Shown: positions 43,001 through 53,085, numbered from the stretch's first letter. The stretch: DNA of 64,000 bases from Flaccisagitta enflata (GCA_965153355.1 OZ231126.1:104718001-104782000); one strand, 5' to 3'. Notes: generated by a model not told the origin, from the sequence alone. Made by a program: numbers and translations.

Positions 43001-44271
43001 TTATATCTGTGAAACAAAACACTCTAGTTAATTCACCACATATCACACAAGAGTCACGGCAAACCATTAACGAGTATTCACTTCTGCCACGATACACATT
43101 GATACAGCTACGGAGTCATCTCCAGCGATCATCTTTTTATTCCAGTCTATTTTCTGAGTTCTATTTCTTCTTTTACTAACAAATTATGCTTGACTTTTGC
43201 ACTGAATGATTCTACTTTAACTGTCATCAGATATCATTGTGATTAAAACTATAAGAGGATGAATTGTTTGACTACTTGGCTAATTCAGATTTAAACCAAA
43301 CTGAGTATCAGATATGTGTAGCCTTTAAAACGCTTTATAATCCACATTCACACAAGAGTCAATGACAAACAACTAAACGAGTCCACTGTTTTCAAAGATA
43401 CACATTGGTACATACGAGTCATATCTCCAGCGATCATCTTTTGATTCAGTCCATTTTCTTGAGTTCTATTTCTTCTTTTTCGCAGATAGATACCTGATGG
43501 GAAAGTGTGTAAGATACGTTACATGCTCATATTGAGAAACAAAAACTTTCAGAGACTGAGATATACCGGATGGGAAAGTGTGTAAGATAGGTTACATGCT
43601 CATATTGAGAAACAAAGACTTGCAGAGACCGAGATATATATACTTGACCCAATGACAGCTCAACTCACCCATGAAACAAGATTGACGAACATAGCCCTGA
43701 CCACTACCTCATTCCCTATCATTTGGTGTGCTGGGCATTTGCCTGCTCAAAACAACGATTTTCATATGTTTTACCAAAAGTTTTTCTTATGTATCAACAA
43801 CGGGCCTGTTATCGTGACAGGCATTCCTTTTCATGGGATGAGATCAAGACTATTACTTTTAAATTACGCTTGACTTTTGCGTTGAAAAATTCCACTTTAA
43901 CTGTCATCAGTTATCATTTTGGTTAAAACTATAAGAGGATGAATTGTTTGACTACTTGGCTAACTGGGACGAAACCAAACTGAGATCTTATCTGTGTTTT
44001 AAAAAACGCTTTGTCAATCCGCCACATCTCACACAAGAGTCAATGGACAAAACCATTAAACGAGTCCACTGTTTCAAAGATACACATTGGTACGGCTACG
44101 GAGTCATGTCTCCAGCGATCATCTTTTGATTCAGTCCATTTTCTTGAGTTCTATTTCTTCTTTTTCGCAAATTGATACGGGATGGTTGAACGCTGTTCAC
44201 TTTAACCGTCATCAGTTATCATTGTGGTTAAAACAATAAGAGGATGAATTGTTTGACCACTTGGCTAACTG
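40054..44271 (+). repeat. Satellite array, right part
   Basis: Continuation of the array at 17175-25057. Units at 40054-41480 are regular short units of about 304 bp. Stretches at 41490-41700 and 42760-43390 are unusually rich in single-base indels compared with neighbours, either decayed or poorly polished assembly. A ~110-bp non-satellite piece lies at 42128-42237. The array ends at the assembly gap. Confidence 0.9.
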
Positions 44272-44281
44272 NNNNNNNNNN
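44272..44281. other. Assembly gap (10 N)
   Basis: Ten N bases between the satellite array and a different repeat family. The true length of the array here is unknown. Confidence 0.99.
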
Positions 44282-44598
44282 TATTGTGCTGGTGATTACG
44301 TATTGCTGGATTGCAATTGAGCCTGAGGCTGGGATTTGAGCCTCGAGGCTGGGTTTGAAACTACAGGCTGGGTGATCAGGTTAGGATGTGAGCCTTTGAG
44401 GTTGGGTTTGAGCCTCGAGGTTGGGATTTGAGCCTCAAGGCTAGGATTGACAGCGGAGGCTGGACTGGGCAACAAGGCTAGGATTCATATCAAGACTAGA
44501 ATATATGATCTTCGAAGGGTGGACGGAGCGGAGAAGAAGAAGGAGAAATTTCTCCTGTGTGAAAGCCTAGGTCATCGGCCCCTTCGGGGCCGCTGCCC
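44282..44598 (+). mobile_element. Foldback family copy, left end lost at gap
   Basis: Degenerate GAGGCTGGGATTTGAGCCTC minisatellite units (44310-44480), then the conserved right end GTGAAAGCCTAGGTCATCGG with the CGGCCCC-TTC-GGGGCCG hairpin and GCTGCCC. The left inverted repeat is absent, presumably beyond the gap. Confidence 0.7.
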
Positions 44599-44639
44599 AT
44601 AAAGAGGGCGAAGAAAAAGAAGAAGAAGGAAAAATCTCC

Positions 44640-44687
44640 CATATGTGTGAAAGCATAGGTCATGGACACCTTTGGGTCTGCTGCCCA
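44640..44687 (+). mobile_element. Foldback family right end, decayed hairpin
   Basis: GTGTGAAAGCATAGGTCATG and CTGCCC are retained, but the GC hairpin is reduced to GGACACC-TTT-GGGTCTG. It lies 42 bases after the previous copy. Confidence 0.6.
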
Positions 44688-44699
44688 AGAAGAAATATA

Positions 44700-44905
44700 G
44701 AAAGGAAGAAAAAACACTTTGCTTGCTTGCTTGTCTTCATTTGACTGTTTGATCTGTAGGAGGTACAGAAGCAAGGCCAAGATGGAAAAAGAATAAAGGA
44801 TAGAGAAGAAGAAAAAGAAGAAAAAGAAGAGGAAGTAGAGGAAGAAGTATAAGAAGAAGAAGAAGGAGAAGAAGAAGAAGGAGAAGGAGAAGGAGAGAAG
44901 AAGAA

Positions 44906-44936
<31 letters not shown>

Positions 44937-45040
44937 TAGAAGAAAGAAGCGATGGAAGAAGATGAGTGGAGAAGAAATGAAGAAGCAGTACAAGAAATGA
45001 CATAAGGAAAAACAAATGATGCTCTTTTCATAGATGTGTG
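44700..45040 (+). repeat. Composite repeat with GAA tract, duplicated at 50.5-51.1 kb
   Basis: The CTTTGCTTGCTTGCTTGTC and AGGAGGTACAGAAGCAAGG words, a ~170-bp GAA/GAG tract and a GATGCTCTTTTCATA end recur in the same order at 50520-51115. In that second copy an ACAAGGCC-hairpin element sits between AAGATGGA and AAAAAGATAGAGAAG, while here the corresponding site AAGATGGAAAAAGAATAAAGG is unoccupied. Not coding. Confidence 0.75.
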
Positions 45041-45519
45041 TGCAATGTAGCCCAACCGACCAACGGACCCGATAGAGGAGTGGGAATTAATAACATAACT
45101 AATAAATGTAATCAAAGACAAGTGGAACGAAGCCTTGATAGATCAAAAAACCATATAGGATGAACTTCAGCTCTAATAGGTTTCAAGAGATAACAATTTC
45201 TTTGTTAGGCGGACTTATTAATGCCAATAAAGAAATGAAAGAATTAACTTGGAAGGATATAATTTGTGTATGTCTATTGCCTGTGGAATTCGTTGGTGGC
45301 AGTCCGTTAAGTAGGGTTCAACTGCCAATGACTAAAAAGGAATTTATTCAGTGAAGGTAGAAAAGACAACTTTCTCCAGCTGTCCGTATATCTATTTCCT
45401 AGAGGTAAATACGGATATATAAGGCATGACGTGCGTAACAAAAAGGCGGATACAACAATTCAGTTACAAATAGTTAGAGCAGAGCAATGAGTACAAAAAA
45501 CATTTAGATTGCCAAGTTA
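45041..45519. other. No gene recognised
   Basis: A 64-codon plus-strand frame (45160-45354) has normal composition but no recognisable domain or splice context. The rest is unique AT-rich DNA. Confidence 0.3.
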
Positions 45520-45524
45520 CTGGA

Positions 45525-45589
45525 CGGATGGACAGACGGACCAATAAACCGACCAACATGGCAAGGTGTAAAGTCGCGTGTCTGCGACT
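45525..45589 (+). mobile_element. ACAAGGCC-hairpin family, 3' end copy 2
   Basis: GACGGATGGACAGACGGACC tract, then AAGTCGCG (stem AGTCGCG 45572-45578), loop TGTC, TGCGACT (45583-45589) and AAAA. One G-T wobble pair. The 5' head is not evident. Confidence 0.65.
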
Positions 45590-45639
45590 AAAATGATAAG
45601 GATTGAATTGGTGATTGATGGATTTTTGAAAAAGGGTAA

Positions 45640-45708
45640 CAGACCAATGGACGGACTGACGGATGGACAGACAGACTGACCCTCCTATAGAGATGCGATG
45701 ATGCGTCT
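45640..45708 (+). mobile_element. ACAAGGCC-hairpin family, 3' end copy 3
   Basis: GACGGACTGACGGATGGACAG tract, CCTATAGAGATGCG stem (45691-45697), loop ATGA, TGCGTCT (45702-45708) and AAAA. Two wobble pairs as RNA. Confidence 0.65.
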
Positions 45709-45788
45709 AAAATTGATTTGGAGTGGTGTGGGAGGGATTGAGTAGGTGACTGATGGATTTTAGAACTAGTCATCCAAGGATCGCACAT

Positions 45789-46310
45789 GGTCAGCGGTAC
45801 CCGATGCCCTGCTGGGAGTGATCCAGTGAAGAAGTGGAGTGAGAGCAGGGCAGCGGCCCCAAAGGGCCGATGTCCTGTAGAACACAGGGGGGAATTTCCA
45901 TACATCCTGAGGGGGCATATTTCAGGCCTTAGATGACTGATTTAGGCCGCTGAAGGCATATTTGAAGGCTGGAGGGCATAATTAAGGCTTGGAGAGCCGA
46001 TCTGAGGTTTGGAGGGCAAATTTAAGCCATGGAGGGCCGATTTTATGTAGAGGGCTGAATGAGATTCTGGAAGGCAGATTTGGTCTGGAGGTCAGATTTG
46101 AGGTGAGAGCTATCTGAAGCTGGAAAGCTGATTTGAGGCCTGGGGGCTAAATTGAGGGCTGGGAGGCAAATTTGAGGGCTGGAGAGGGCAAATTTAGGGC
46201 AGGAGGCCAAGTGAGAGCCGGAGGGTAAAGGAGGGCGGAGGGCAAAGTGAGGGCCGTCGGCCGCCTGTGGCCTAACAGGGCTCGGCGGGCAAATTTGAGG
46301 GCTGCAGAAT
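45789..46310 (+). mobile_element. Foldback family copy, right end missing
   Basis: Left end GGTCAGCGGTACCCGATGCC, then GGGCAGCGGCCCCAAAGGGCC hairpin (about 45849-45869). About fifteen units of a ~27-bp GGAGGGC(A/C)(A/G)ATTTGAGG(C/T)-like minisatellite follow. No right inverted repeat is present; the next block starts another left end at 46475. Confidence 0.7.
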
Positions 46311-46319
46311 AAGAATAAT

Positions 46320-46393
46320 GGACTGACAGATGGACTGATGGATGGATGGACAGACAACAGAAAGACCCTCTTATAGACATGCGAGGACGCACA
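46320..46393 (+). mobile_element. ACAAGGCC-hairpin family, 3' end copy 4
   Basis: GACTGACAGATGGACTGATGG tract, then TTATAGACATGCG, loop AGGA, CGCACAT and AAAAA (46379-46398). The stem is weaker (ATGCG/CGCA) than in other copies. Confidence 0.55.
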
Positions 46394-46474
46394 TAAAAAT
46401 GATTAAGAGTGGTTTTTGAGTGATTGAATTGGTGATTGATGGATTTTTAAGCTAGTCATCCAAGGATCGCACAT

Positions 46475-47001
46475 GGTCAGCCGTACCCGCTGCCCTGCTT
46501 GGAGTGATCAAGTGAAGTAGTGGAGTGAGAGTAGGGCAGCGGCCCCAAAGGGCCAATGTCCTGCAGGAGGTAGGGGTGAATTTCGAGACGTCCTCAGGAG
46601 GATTTGAAGTCGGGATAGCAGAATTTAGAGGTTTGGGGGGCAGGCTTGAGGCCTAGAGGACAAATTCAAGGCCAGAAGAGTTATTTTGAGGCCTGGAGGG
46701 CGGACTTGAGGTCTGGAGGGCTGATTTGAGGTCTTGAGGGCAGATATGAGGTCTGGAGAGCCAATCTGAGCTATCGAGGGCCAAATTGAGGTCTGAAAGG
46801 GCAAAAATCAGGCCTGAGACTGCAGACTTGAGGCTCCGATGGCCAAGGGGGGTGGAAGCACAAATAGATGGATGGACAGATGGACAGACAGATGGATGGA
46901 CAGACAGACGGACAGACGGACGGACAGACAGACGGACAAACAGACGTCTCAAAATTCCCCCCTATGTCCTACAGGACAACAGCCCTTTGGGGCCGCTGCC
47001 C
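46475..47001 (+). mobile_element. Foldback family copy, both ends present
   Basis: Left end GGTCAGCCGTACCCGCTGCC, then GGGCAGCGGCCCCAAAGGGCC and AATGTCCTGCAGGA. Right end TCCTACAGGACAACAGCCCT, then TTGGGGCCGCTGCCC as inverted complement with small changes. The interior is a ~27-bp GGTCTGGAGGGC(C/T)GATTTGA-like minisatellite (46600-46830), then an unrelated GACGGACAGACGGAC simple repeat. Closest relative of the copy in the large retroelement in overall design. Confidence 0.75.
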
Positions 47002-47019
47002 AAAAAGGTTAATACATTG

Positions 47020-47113
47020 TCGGACAGATGGACAGACGGACTGACAGACGGACAAATGATTGGAAAAATGGATAGATGGACAGACCCTCTTGTAGAGATG
47101 CATGGACGCATCT
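47020..47113 (+). mobile_element. ACAAGGCC-hairpin family, 3' end copy 5
   Basis: GACAGATGGACAGACGGACTG tract, CCCTCTTGTAGAGATGC (stem 47096-47101), loop ATGGAC, GCATCT (47108-47113), AAAAA. Perfect 6-bp stem. Confidence 0.65.
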
Positions 47114-47203
47114 AAAAACTAGGTGCCGTTTTTGTAGGCTTGATGACGTGTACAAAATTTTTTGCACACCCTGTTATGATCATTTAGATGAGTCCCAGTA
47201 TGA

Positions 47204-47226
47204 CACTCTCTCTCTCTCTCTCTCTC
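47204..47226. repeat. (CT)n microsatellite
   Basis: Short CT tract; 47114-47430 otherwise shows no gene. Confidence 0.9.
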
Positions 47227-47539
47227 ACCCACGACTGAAGACGTATTAGTAAAACGGAACGAGCGGCAGCGGTTTTATTGTAATAAAAGATTACCCTCTT
47301 AGCGATTTGGTGAAGAAGCGAACTTTGATTGGAAGATATTTTTCAGAATCTTTTCTTTTTTTTTCAATTTTGTTTCGTTTATGAATTTTGAAACATTATA
47401 GATAGAAATTAGTGATACGAACATGGGTGGGCAGGGGCATCCAACCCCCATCCACACCCTCATCCACACCCCAACCCACCTGCAACACTCAAACATACTC
47501 AAAAAGTGTCAAAAACGCTTGTTTTCCCACATTCCAACT

Positions 47540-47616
47540 CGATCACCATGACCAACGGATGGACGGACGAACCAACGGACGGACAAAGTCTTTTAAAGAG
47601 TTGCGTGTCCGCAACT
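47540..47616 (+). mobile_element. ACAAGGCC-hairpin family, 3' end copy 6
   Basis: ACCAACGGATGGACGGACGAA tract, AAAGTCTTTTAAAGAGTTGCG (stem 47599-47605), loop TGTC, CGCAACT (47610-47616), AAAA. Perfect 7-bp stem. A CATCCACACCC repeat precedes it (47435-47490); the 5' head is uncertain. Confidence 0.65.
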
Positions 47617-47904
47617 AAAAAGGCGGGGAAAGTGGTGCAAGAGTTTGGTCATATCATGCAACGTAAACCTTTAGAAAATGGCAACCATGCTTCTGACAAA
47701 TAACATATGTTACAGTACAAACACTGAAGCCAGTCTGACCACGGCTCTGCGTCATACGTTAGAAATACTGCTTTCTATCTAAAATGATTTCGTAGAACGT
47801 TGTGATAAGCGTTTAGTTCCGAAATTTCTGCTGCCACTCGATATTTTCGCTTTAAAAGCTGTAATACCAAATATGGGCGATTCAGGAGGGGGTGCTCTCT
47901 GTTG

Positions 47905-48069
47905 AGTGTCATACTGGGCTTGGATGTGCTGCCTAAGGCTGGGATTTGAGCTAGAGGTAAAATTTAGGCTTTAAAGTCAGGGGCAGATGGAGAAGGAGGA
48001 GGAGGGGAAAGAGAAAATTTCCCATATGTGTAAAAGCATAGGTCATCGACCCCTTCGGGGCCGCTGCCT
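47905..48069 (+). mobile_element. Foldback family right part
   Basis: One or two GGCTGGGATTTGAGCTAGAG units, then CATATGTGTAAAAGCATAGG, TCATCGACCCC-TTC-GGGGCCGCTGCC. Left end absent. Confidence 0.65.
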
Positions 48070-48113
48070 AAAAAGCAGAAACTCAATTAAGCTTCACAGA
48101 TTGTTTTATTTCT

Positions 48114-48255
48114 TCCGTGTGCGTGCGTGCGTGCGTGTATGCGCGCGCGTGTGCGTGCATGCGCGTGCGCGTGTGCGTGCATGCGCGTGTGCGTGCATGC
48201 GTGTGTTCGTGCGTGCGCGTGTGCCTGCATGCATGTGTGTGTTGTGTGTGTGTCA
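48114..48255. repeat. GTGCGTGC-type microsatellite
   Basis: About 140 bp of alternating GTGCGTGCGTGCATGC words, a purine-pyrimidine alternation with Z-DNA potential. Not coding. Confidence 0.9.
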
Positions 48256-48474
48256 CTGCAAAAGTGTGAATGAACCTGAGAATCGGATTTGATAGAATCA
48301 AATTGCACATGACCAATAAACTTCGTAAATTTATATCAACCAAACAATCTTGTGACACAGAATAGTCGAAACAAAGACAGACAGCCATGTCCGTCAAACA
48401 TGCCGTGAGAAGCATTAACATAGTGTCATTCTACCCCTTTTGAGGTCATAATCTAGCAGGCAACTTTTATGTCA

Positions 48475-48629
48475 CGCGTGGTCACCAGCGTGGTCACGCG
48501 TGGTCACGCGTGGTCACCAGCATCGTCATTGTCAATGTTATTGCTGTTGTCAATATTGCATTGTCATTGTTTTCATCATTGTTATTGTTGTAGTTGTTGT
48601 CCTCGTCCTGGCTGTCATTGTTTTCTCAT

Positions 48630-48697
<68 letters not shown>

Positions 48698-48792
48698 ATT
48701 GTTTTTGATGTCGTTGTCGTTGTCGTCGCCGTCGCCGTCGTCGTCGTTGGCCTCGTCGTCGTCGTCGTCGTTGGCCTCATCATAGTCGTTTT
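48475..48792. repeat. GGTCACGCGT repeats and GTT/GTC microsatellite
   Basis: Four to five GCGTGGTCAC units (48477-48525), then about 70 bp of pure GTT (48630-48699) grading into GTC/GCC triplets to about 48790. Long open frames (poly-Leu, poly-Val, poly-Cys) are repeat artefacts. Confidence 0.9.
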
Positions 48793-48929
48793 CAGTTGTC
48801 AGCATCGTCGTTGTTCAGAATGTGATTTCTGTTTTTTTCATTCGCAAATTGAAAAGGGAGCAAAACGAAGTAAAAGTGAGAAAGAAATGTAAAGCAACCT
48901 TAACTTGGTAACCAAAAAAAAACAACAAC

Positions 48930-49880
48930 ATGTTTGTCAATGTTTTTTACCCAAGCAATAAGAAAAACATAGCAAAATCTGTGACCATTTTGAAGCTCTG
49001 TGAAAGATCTTTCAAATGAGACCTTGCTGAATGTCCTAGTTTTATCTGTTTAGAAATGGCATAAGAATGAAGACAGGTTGTCAAAAATTTGAAAATTTGC
49101 TACAGGATTTTCATATTTTTACTTCGTCTTAACATAGAAACTAAACGCATTGAGTTAAAAATTTGTTCTTGGTGCCATTTTAAAGAAAATTCGAAGCTCT
49201 TTAATTTGATCATGGATATTATGTAGCTGTGACAATTTGAGGCGTATTTTCAAGAGAAACGTAAGGACTGAAAATTCTTGTAACCATGGCAAAAAAACAA
49301 ACTGGATGCCATTTTTTGATCAAGAATCGCTCAATAACAACAAAAGATAAACCCTTAAAATCTATGACGGTTTCAAAGAGCTTCAAAAGATCTTTCATTT
49401 GAGCTCTCACAGAACATTGTTGCTCAAAAACTTTAGAAATTATCAAGCTTTAAAGATAACCCCTCCCAAATCTCAAATCTGGTTTCTATCTTTTAAGAGT
49501 AACCAACTTTGAATTGATATAGCTCCTAAACGAACAAGAATCATGATTTCTGCTTGGTTCCATCTTGTAGAGAATTCAAAATACTTCATTTTTACTTTGA
49601 ATTTGGTACCATTCAGTTGATTTCTTCATTCTACAGAATATGTGAAACAAAGAGTATCTTGTTGTCAGACACAGGGATTTGCTTTCTTTGGCAATCACAA
49701 AAATGGGTGCTTAACTTCAATCCTTTGTCATTTGAAAACGACTTAAGCTAAAAATATCTGCTTGGTCTAGATTTGTAGAGTTTTCAAAGCTCTTTAAAAT
49801 GCTCATGGATTTTAAGTAAAAAGAATGAACAGTTTTCAGTCGATCAAGAAAAACTAAGTGTTCGGTTTTTTATTTTGCCA
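48930..49880. repeat. Old, diverged internal repeats
   Basis: Words such as AAGAGCTTCAAAAGATCTTTC, TAGAAATGGCATAAG and GAGTTTTCAAAGCTCTTT recur at loose ~200-bp spacing, and the same words appear at 59150-59230. Probably an ancient dispersed repeat. No gene. Confidence 0.45.
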
Positions 49881-50330
49881 TAGTTAGAGGAAGGTCTTAG
49901 CAGAAATTAGAAAGATGATTTGGATAACGTCAACATAAATTTTGGTGGGCATGTCCTTGGTCACTGTCACATCACTATGACCCAAAATTCCACCCCCAAC
50001 ACTAAGGAACGGAGAATTTGTGGAGGATGTACCGCATATGTGTAGTAGTGCTTAGTGTAAGCTACAACCGGGTGGTTTCCTTTTCCCCTCAAGTGGCTGA
50101 CGGTCCGTGACGTTCCAAAAAAACAGAGAGAAAATCATAGTCATGCACTAATGCTCTACAACACATTTTGGTCATGTATGAGTTTTTTCCTATAATAGTC
50201 CAATGTGACGCGACCTTAAATGCACGTCTGCTCTTGATTCATTTATATTTAGAACTAAGGGGAATAATAGTCATTTATAATCATTTTTAGAATGGCAAAC
50301 ATCCTTGAAAATGTTCGAGGATTCCATTCA
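49881..50330. other. No gene recognised
   Basis: Unique sequence. CCGGGTGGTTTCC at 50069 resembles a single end of the CCGGGTGG MITE family without a partner nearby. A GAGGC pentamer repeats five times at 50332-50355. Confidence 0.35.
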
Positions 50331-50379
50331 GGCGAGGCGAGGCGAGGCGAGGCGAGAAATGGGGCCAAGAGGATTGGTT

Positions 50380-50517
50380 AGGAGTCTTAAGGCTGGGATT
50401 CGAGCCAGGGAATGGGGAGGGAACAGAGAAGAAGAAGGAGAAGGAGAAGGAAAAAGAAGGAAAAATCTCCAATATGTGTGGAAGCATGGGTCATCGACCC
50501 CTTTGGGTCCACAGCTC
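50380..50517 (+). mobile_element. Foldback family right part, decayed
   Basis: TTAAGGCTGGGATTCGAGCC, GAAGGA repeats, then ATATGTGTGGAAGCATGGGT, CATCGACCCC-TTT-GGGTCC and CAGCTCAAAAAG. Start of the composite block duplicated from 44.6 kb. Confidence 0.6.
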
Positions 50518-50620
50518 AAAAAGAAAGATGGAAAGAAAGAAAAAATGCTTTACTTGCTTGCTTGCCTTCATTTAAGTGTTTGACCTGTGGGAGGTACAGA
50601 AGCAACAAGGCCAAGATGGA

Positions 50621-50800
50621 ACAAGGCCGGATACACGGCCACCAGTTGCGGACGGGTGGGCCGGGGCGGAAATGCAACTGTCCGCCACTAAAAAGTTCTA
50701 AAACGCTTATTTTCCCATTTTTTGACTCATGCTGACAGACGGAAGAACGGACGGACCAACAGACGGACAAAGCCCCTTATAGAGTTGCGTGTCCGCAACT
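50621..50800 (+). mobile_element. ACAAGGCC-hairpin family, copy 7 (complete)
   Basis: 5' end ACAAGGCCGGATACACGGCC, a GACGGACGGACCAACAGACGG tract, and 3' CTTATAGAGTTGCG (stem 50783-50789), loop TGTC, CGCAACT (50794-50800), then AAAAAGATAG. The paralogous block at 44780 lacks it, giving a filled/empty pair. A related internal CTGTCCGCCACTAAAAAG occurs at about 50677-50697, perhaps an older nested 3' end. Confidence 0.75.
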
Positions 50801-51070
50801 AAAAAGATAGAGAAGAAGGAGAAGAAGAAGAGCAAGAAGTAGAAGAAGATAAAGAAGAAGATGACAATGAAGATGAAGAAGAAGAAAAAAAAGAAAAAGA
50901 AAAAGAAAAAGAAAATGAAAAAGAAAAGGAAAAGGAAAAAAAAGAAGAAGAAGAAGAAGAAAAAGAAAAAGAAAAAGAAAAAGAAAAAGAAAAAGAACAA
51001 GAACAAGAACAAGAACAAGAACAAGAACAAGAACAAGAAAAAGAAAAAGATGAAGAAAAAACAGAAAAAT
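50801..51070. repeat. GAA/GAAAAA/GAACAA tract
   Basis: About 270 bp purine-only tract in three zones. Second copy of the GAA part of the composite repeat. Confidence 0.9.
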
Positions 51071-51153
51071 AATAAGAGGGAAGAATGGAGAAATGGTGCT
51101 TCTTTTTTATAAATTTGTGTTTTTCTGATCAATGATGGACGTGTCAATAGGAA

Positions 51154-51560
51154 AAAAATTTGGTGTGTTGACACTTGATAAAAAGAGCGTGTTGACACTA
51201 CTGAAACGGGGCCTGTTGACACTAGTAAGAAAGGGCACTTTAACACAATTAAAATTGTAGTTGACGAAGCAACTACAAATGAATGTGTTGACACAAGGAA
51301 AAATGGGTGTGTTGACACTTACAAAAACGGTCGTGTTGACACTTACAAAACTGGGCGTGTTGACACTTAAAAAACGGGCGTGTTGACACTTACAAAAATG
51401 GGCGTGTTGACACTTATAAAAATGGGCGTGTTAACACTTACAAAAATGGGTGTATTGACACAATTCCAAAGAGATTTTAACATGACCATGTGTTAATACA
51501 ACCATAAGTAGTGGTGTTGACACAGCCAATAAACAGTGTGTTGACACAGCTAAAATTGGC
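51154..51560. repeat. ~21-bp minisatellite, GCGTGTTGACACTTACAAAA
   Basis: About fourteen units; the central ones (51300-51460) are nearly identical and the edges decay, the usual profile of a recently homogenised core. TGTTGACA words are spaced one per unit. Confidence 0.9.
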
Positions 51561-51686
51561 GAGTATGATACGATGGAGTGTATCTATGGTAAATCAAATG
51601 TTAAATCTAGCAATGGCTACATGTAAATCTAGCTTCCATCATGGTACACTTTGGACCGTTTCATAGGGCCAATTTACAGACGTTAC

Positions 51687-51802
51687 GTAACTGTTGGTAT
51701 GCCTGCGTTTCGTAACGCCAAAAAACACACTTTATGAAACCTCCAAGTGTGTCACTAAGGCGTTTTTAGGTCGTTACGTAACGCAGGCATACCAACAGTT
51801 AC
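51687..51802. repeat. 116-base imperfect long hairpin
   Basis: Arms of 31 bases (51687-51717 and 51772-51802) match at 30 positions as inverted complement, beginning GTAACTGTTGGTATGCCTGC. Pairing continues inward with CGCC/GGCG and ACACACT/AGTGTGT, leaving a loop of about 14 bases. It could be a miniature foldback transposon or a small-RNA precursor. No TA duplication is evident. Confidence 0.75.
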
Positions 51803-51877
51803 AACACACTGAACAACACAAGTGTTGTAACGCTACATTGGCACGCGGCGAATTACCTGGTGCGAGTGAGTGTGTAT

Positions 51878-51903
51878 GGGTGTGTGTGTGTGTGTGTGTG
51901 TGC

Positions 51904-51939
<36 letters not shown>

Positions 51940-51950
51940 ATGCATGTGTG
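51878..51950. repeat. (TG)n microsatellite
   Basis: TG dinucleotides interrupted by CGTC, continuing as TGCATG words to 51995. A duplicated CAGAGAGCAAATGCATTTG word lies at 52002 and 52040. Confidence 0.9.
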
Positions 51951-52119
51951 CATGTGTGTGTATGCATCCATTTGTATGCATGTGCGTGTATGCGTGTGTG
52001 TCAGAGAGCAAATGCATTTGTTACTTATATGTAATAAGTCAGAGAGCAAATGCATTTGCTCCACTGTCTCTATCACAAAATCTGACAGCTAAATAATAAA
52101 TGAGCTTAAGCATCTTTTT

Positions 52120-52290
52120 AGTTGCGTACGCGCAACTCTGTAAGAGACTTTTGTCCATTGGTTTGTCCCTCTGTCTGTTGGTCCGTTGGTGAGCCCAAGT
52201 CGAAAAGTTGCAAAACCAGAAAAGGCGGGTCCAAAGCCAAAATGGAACCGGATGCGGTGGACCCGGCATTTTTTTATCATGAAACGTTGG
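52120..52290 (-). mobile_element. ACAAGGCC-hairpin family, copy 8
   Basis: Minus strand. 3' hairpin AGTTGCG (minus) pairs with CGCAACT around loop CGTA at 52120-52137, followed on that strand by AAAAAGATG; a GGACCAACGGACCAACAGAC-like tract precedes it. The head is unclear beyond about 52290. Confidence 0.6.
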
Positions 52291-52720
52291 TGGCATCTGG
52301 GCCTCCTTCCTTCCTTCCTTTCTAACCATTATCAATTTTTCTTTCCGTTATCTATATTTCTTCCTCTCTTTGCTGTGGGACATAAACTAGAAACAAGACG
52401 ACTACAGTCAAGCTTCACTAGAGTGCACCCGCTAATATGGCATCCCTCATTAAAGGGCATAATTTTGTAAATCCCAACTTTTTTGCCTTAGTTTTATTGT
52501 TGAGGAGACCATACCACCCGAATAAAAAAAAAGGGAGATGCATCTCTTTATTTATCTGTAAAACCGATAAAAATTTTTTTTCAAAACTGTTTCTAATTGA
52601 GTTATTTTAAAAGATTTTCAAAAAGATTTTCATCCAAGACCAACCCCAGGTCTGTATCTCAAACGGTTTAAAAGCTAAAGCTCTACAAAGAGAAGCACAA
52701 TTTTACTAAAATGCATTTTT

Positions 52721-52915
52721 AATTGCGTGCTACGCTACTCTATACCCCGCTATGTCGGTCCATTGGTTGGTTGGTTGGTTGATGGTTCCCTTTTACTTTT
52801 TCGGCGTTTTTGAGCTTATTGAGCTTATTGCTCCTGCCCAAATGCCCATTGACCTTCTCCAGCACTGCTCCTGCCCGCCCGTATGCGACTAGGGTAGCCT
52901 TGTATCCAGCCTTGT
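52721..52915 (-). mobile_element. ACAAGGCC-hairpin family, copy 9
   Basis: Minus strand. Head ACAAGGCTGGATACAAGGCT at 52915, an ACCAACCAACCAACC tract, and the end TATAGAGTAGCG with CGCAATT and AAAAATGC (52721-52739). The stem carries one mismatch and one wobble. Complete copy of about 195 bp. Confidence 0.65.
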
Positions 52916-52952
52916 TTCTGGGGATTGCAAAACTGAAATAGGCAACATTTTT

Positions 52953-53085
52953 AGTCGCGGACATGCGACTCTACAGCTAGCCGTGTTGGTCGGTCCGTCG
53001 GTCACATTTCTAAATTGCAAATGGTTTTCGCATTACAGCTCCTGCCAAACCGTCCGGGACTGGATTGCCATGTATCTGGCCTTGT
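52953..53085 (-). mobile_element. ACAAGGCC-hairpin family, copy 10
   Basis: Minus strand. Head ACAAGGCCAGATACATGGCA at 53085, GACCGACGGACCGACC tract, and 3' GTAGAGTCGC, loop ATGTCC, GCGACT then AAAAATG. Complete copy of 133 bp, 38 bases from copy 9. Confidence 0.7.

Noticed and set aside
48469-48892. Poly-Val, poly-Leu and poly-Cys frames
   Set aside because: GTT/GTC triplet repeat artefacts.
51154-51560. TGTTGACA as a row of promoter or operator sites
   Set aside because: The word is simply part of a homogenised 21-bp minisatellite; nothing transcribed is evident beside it.
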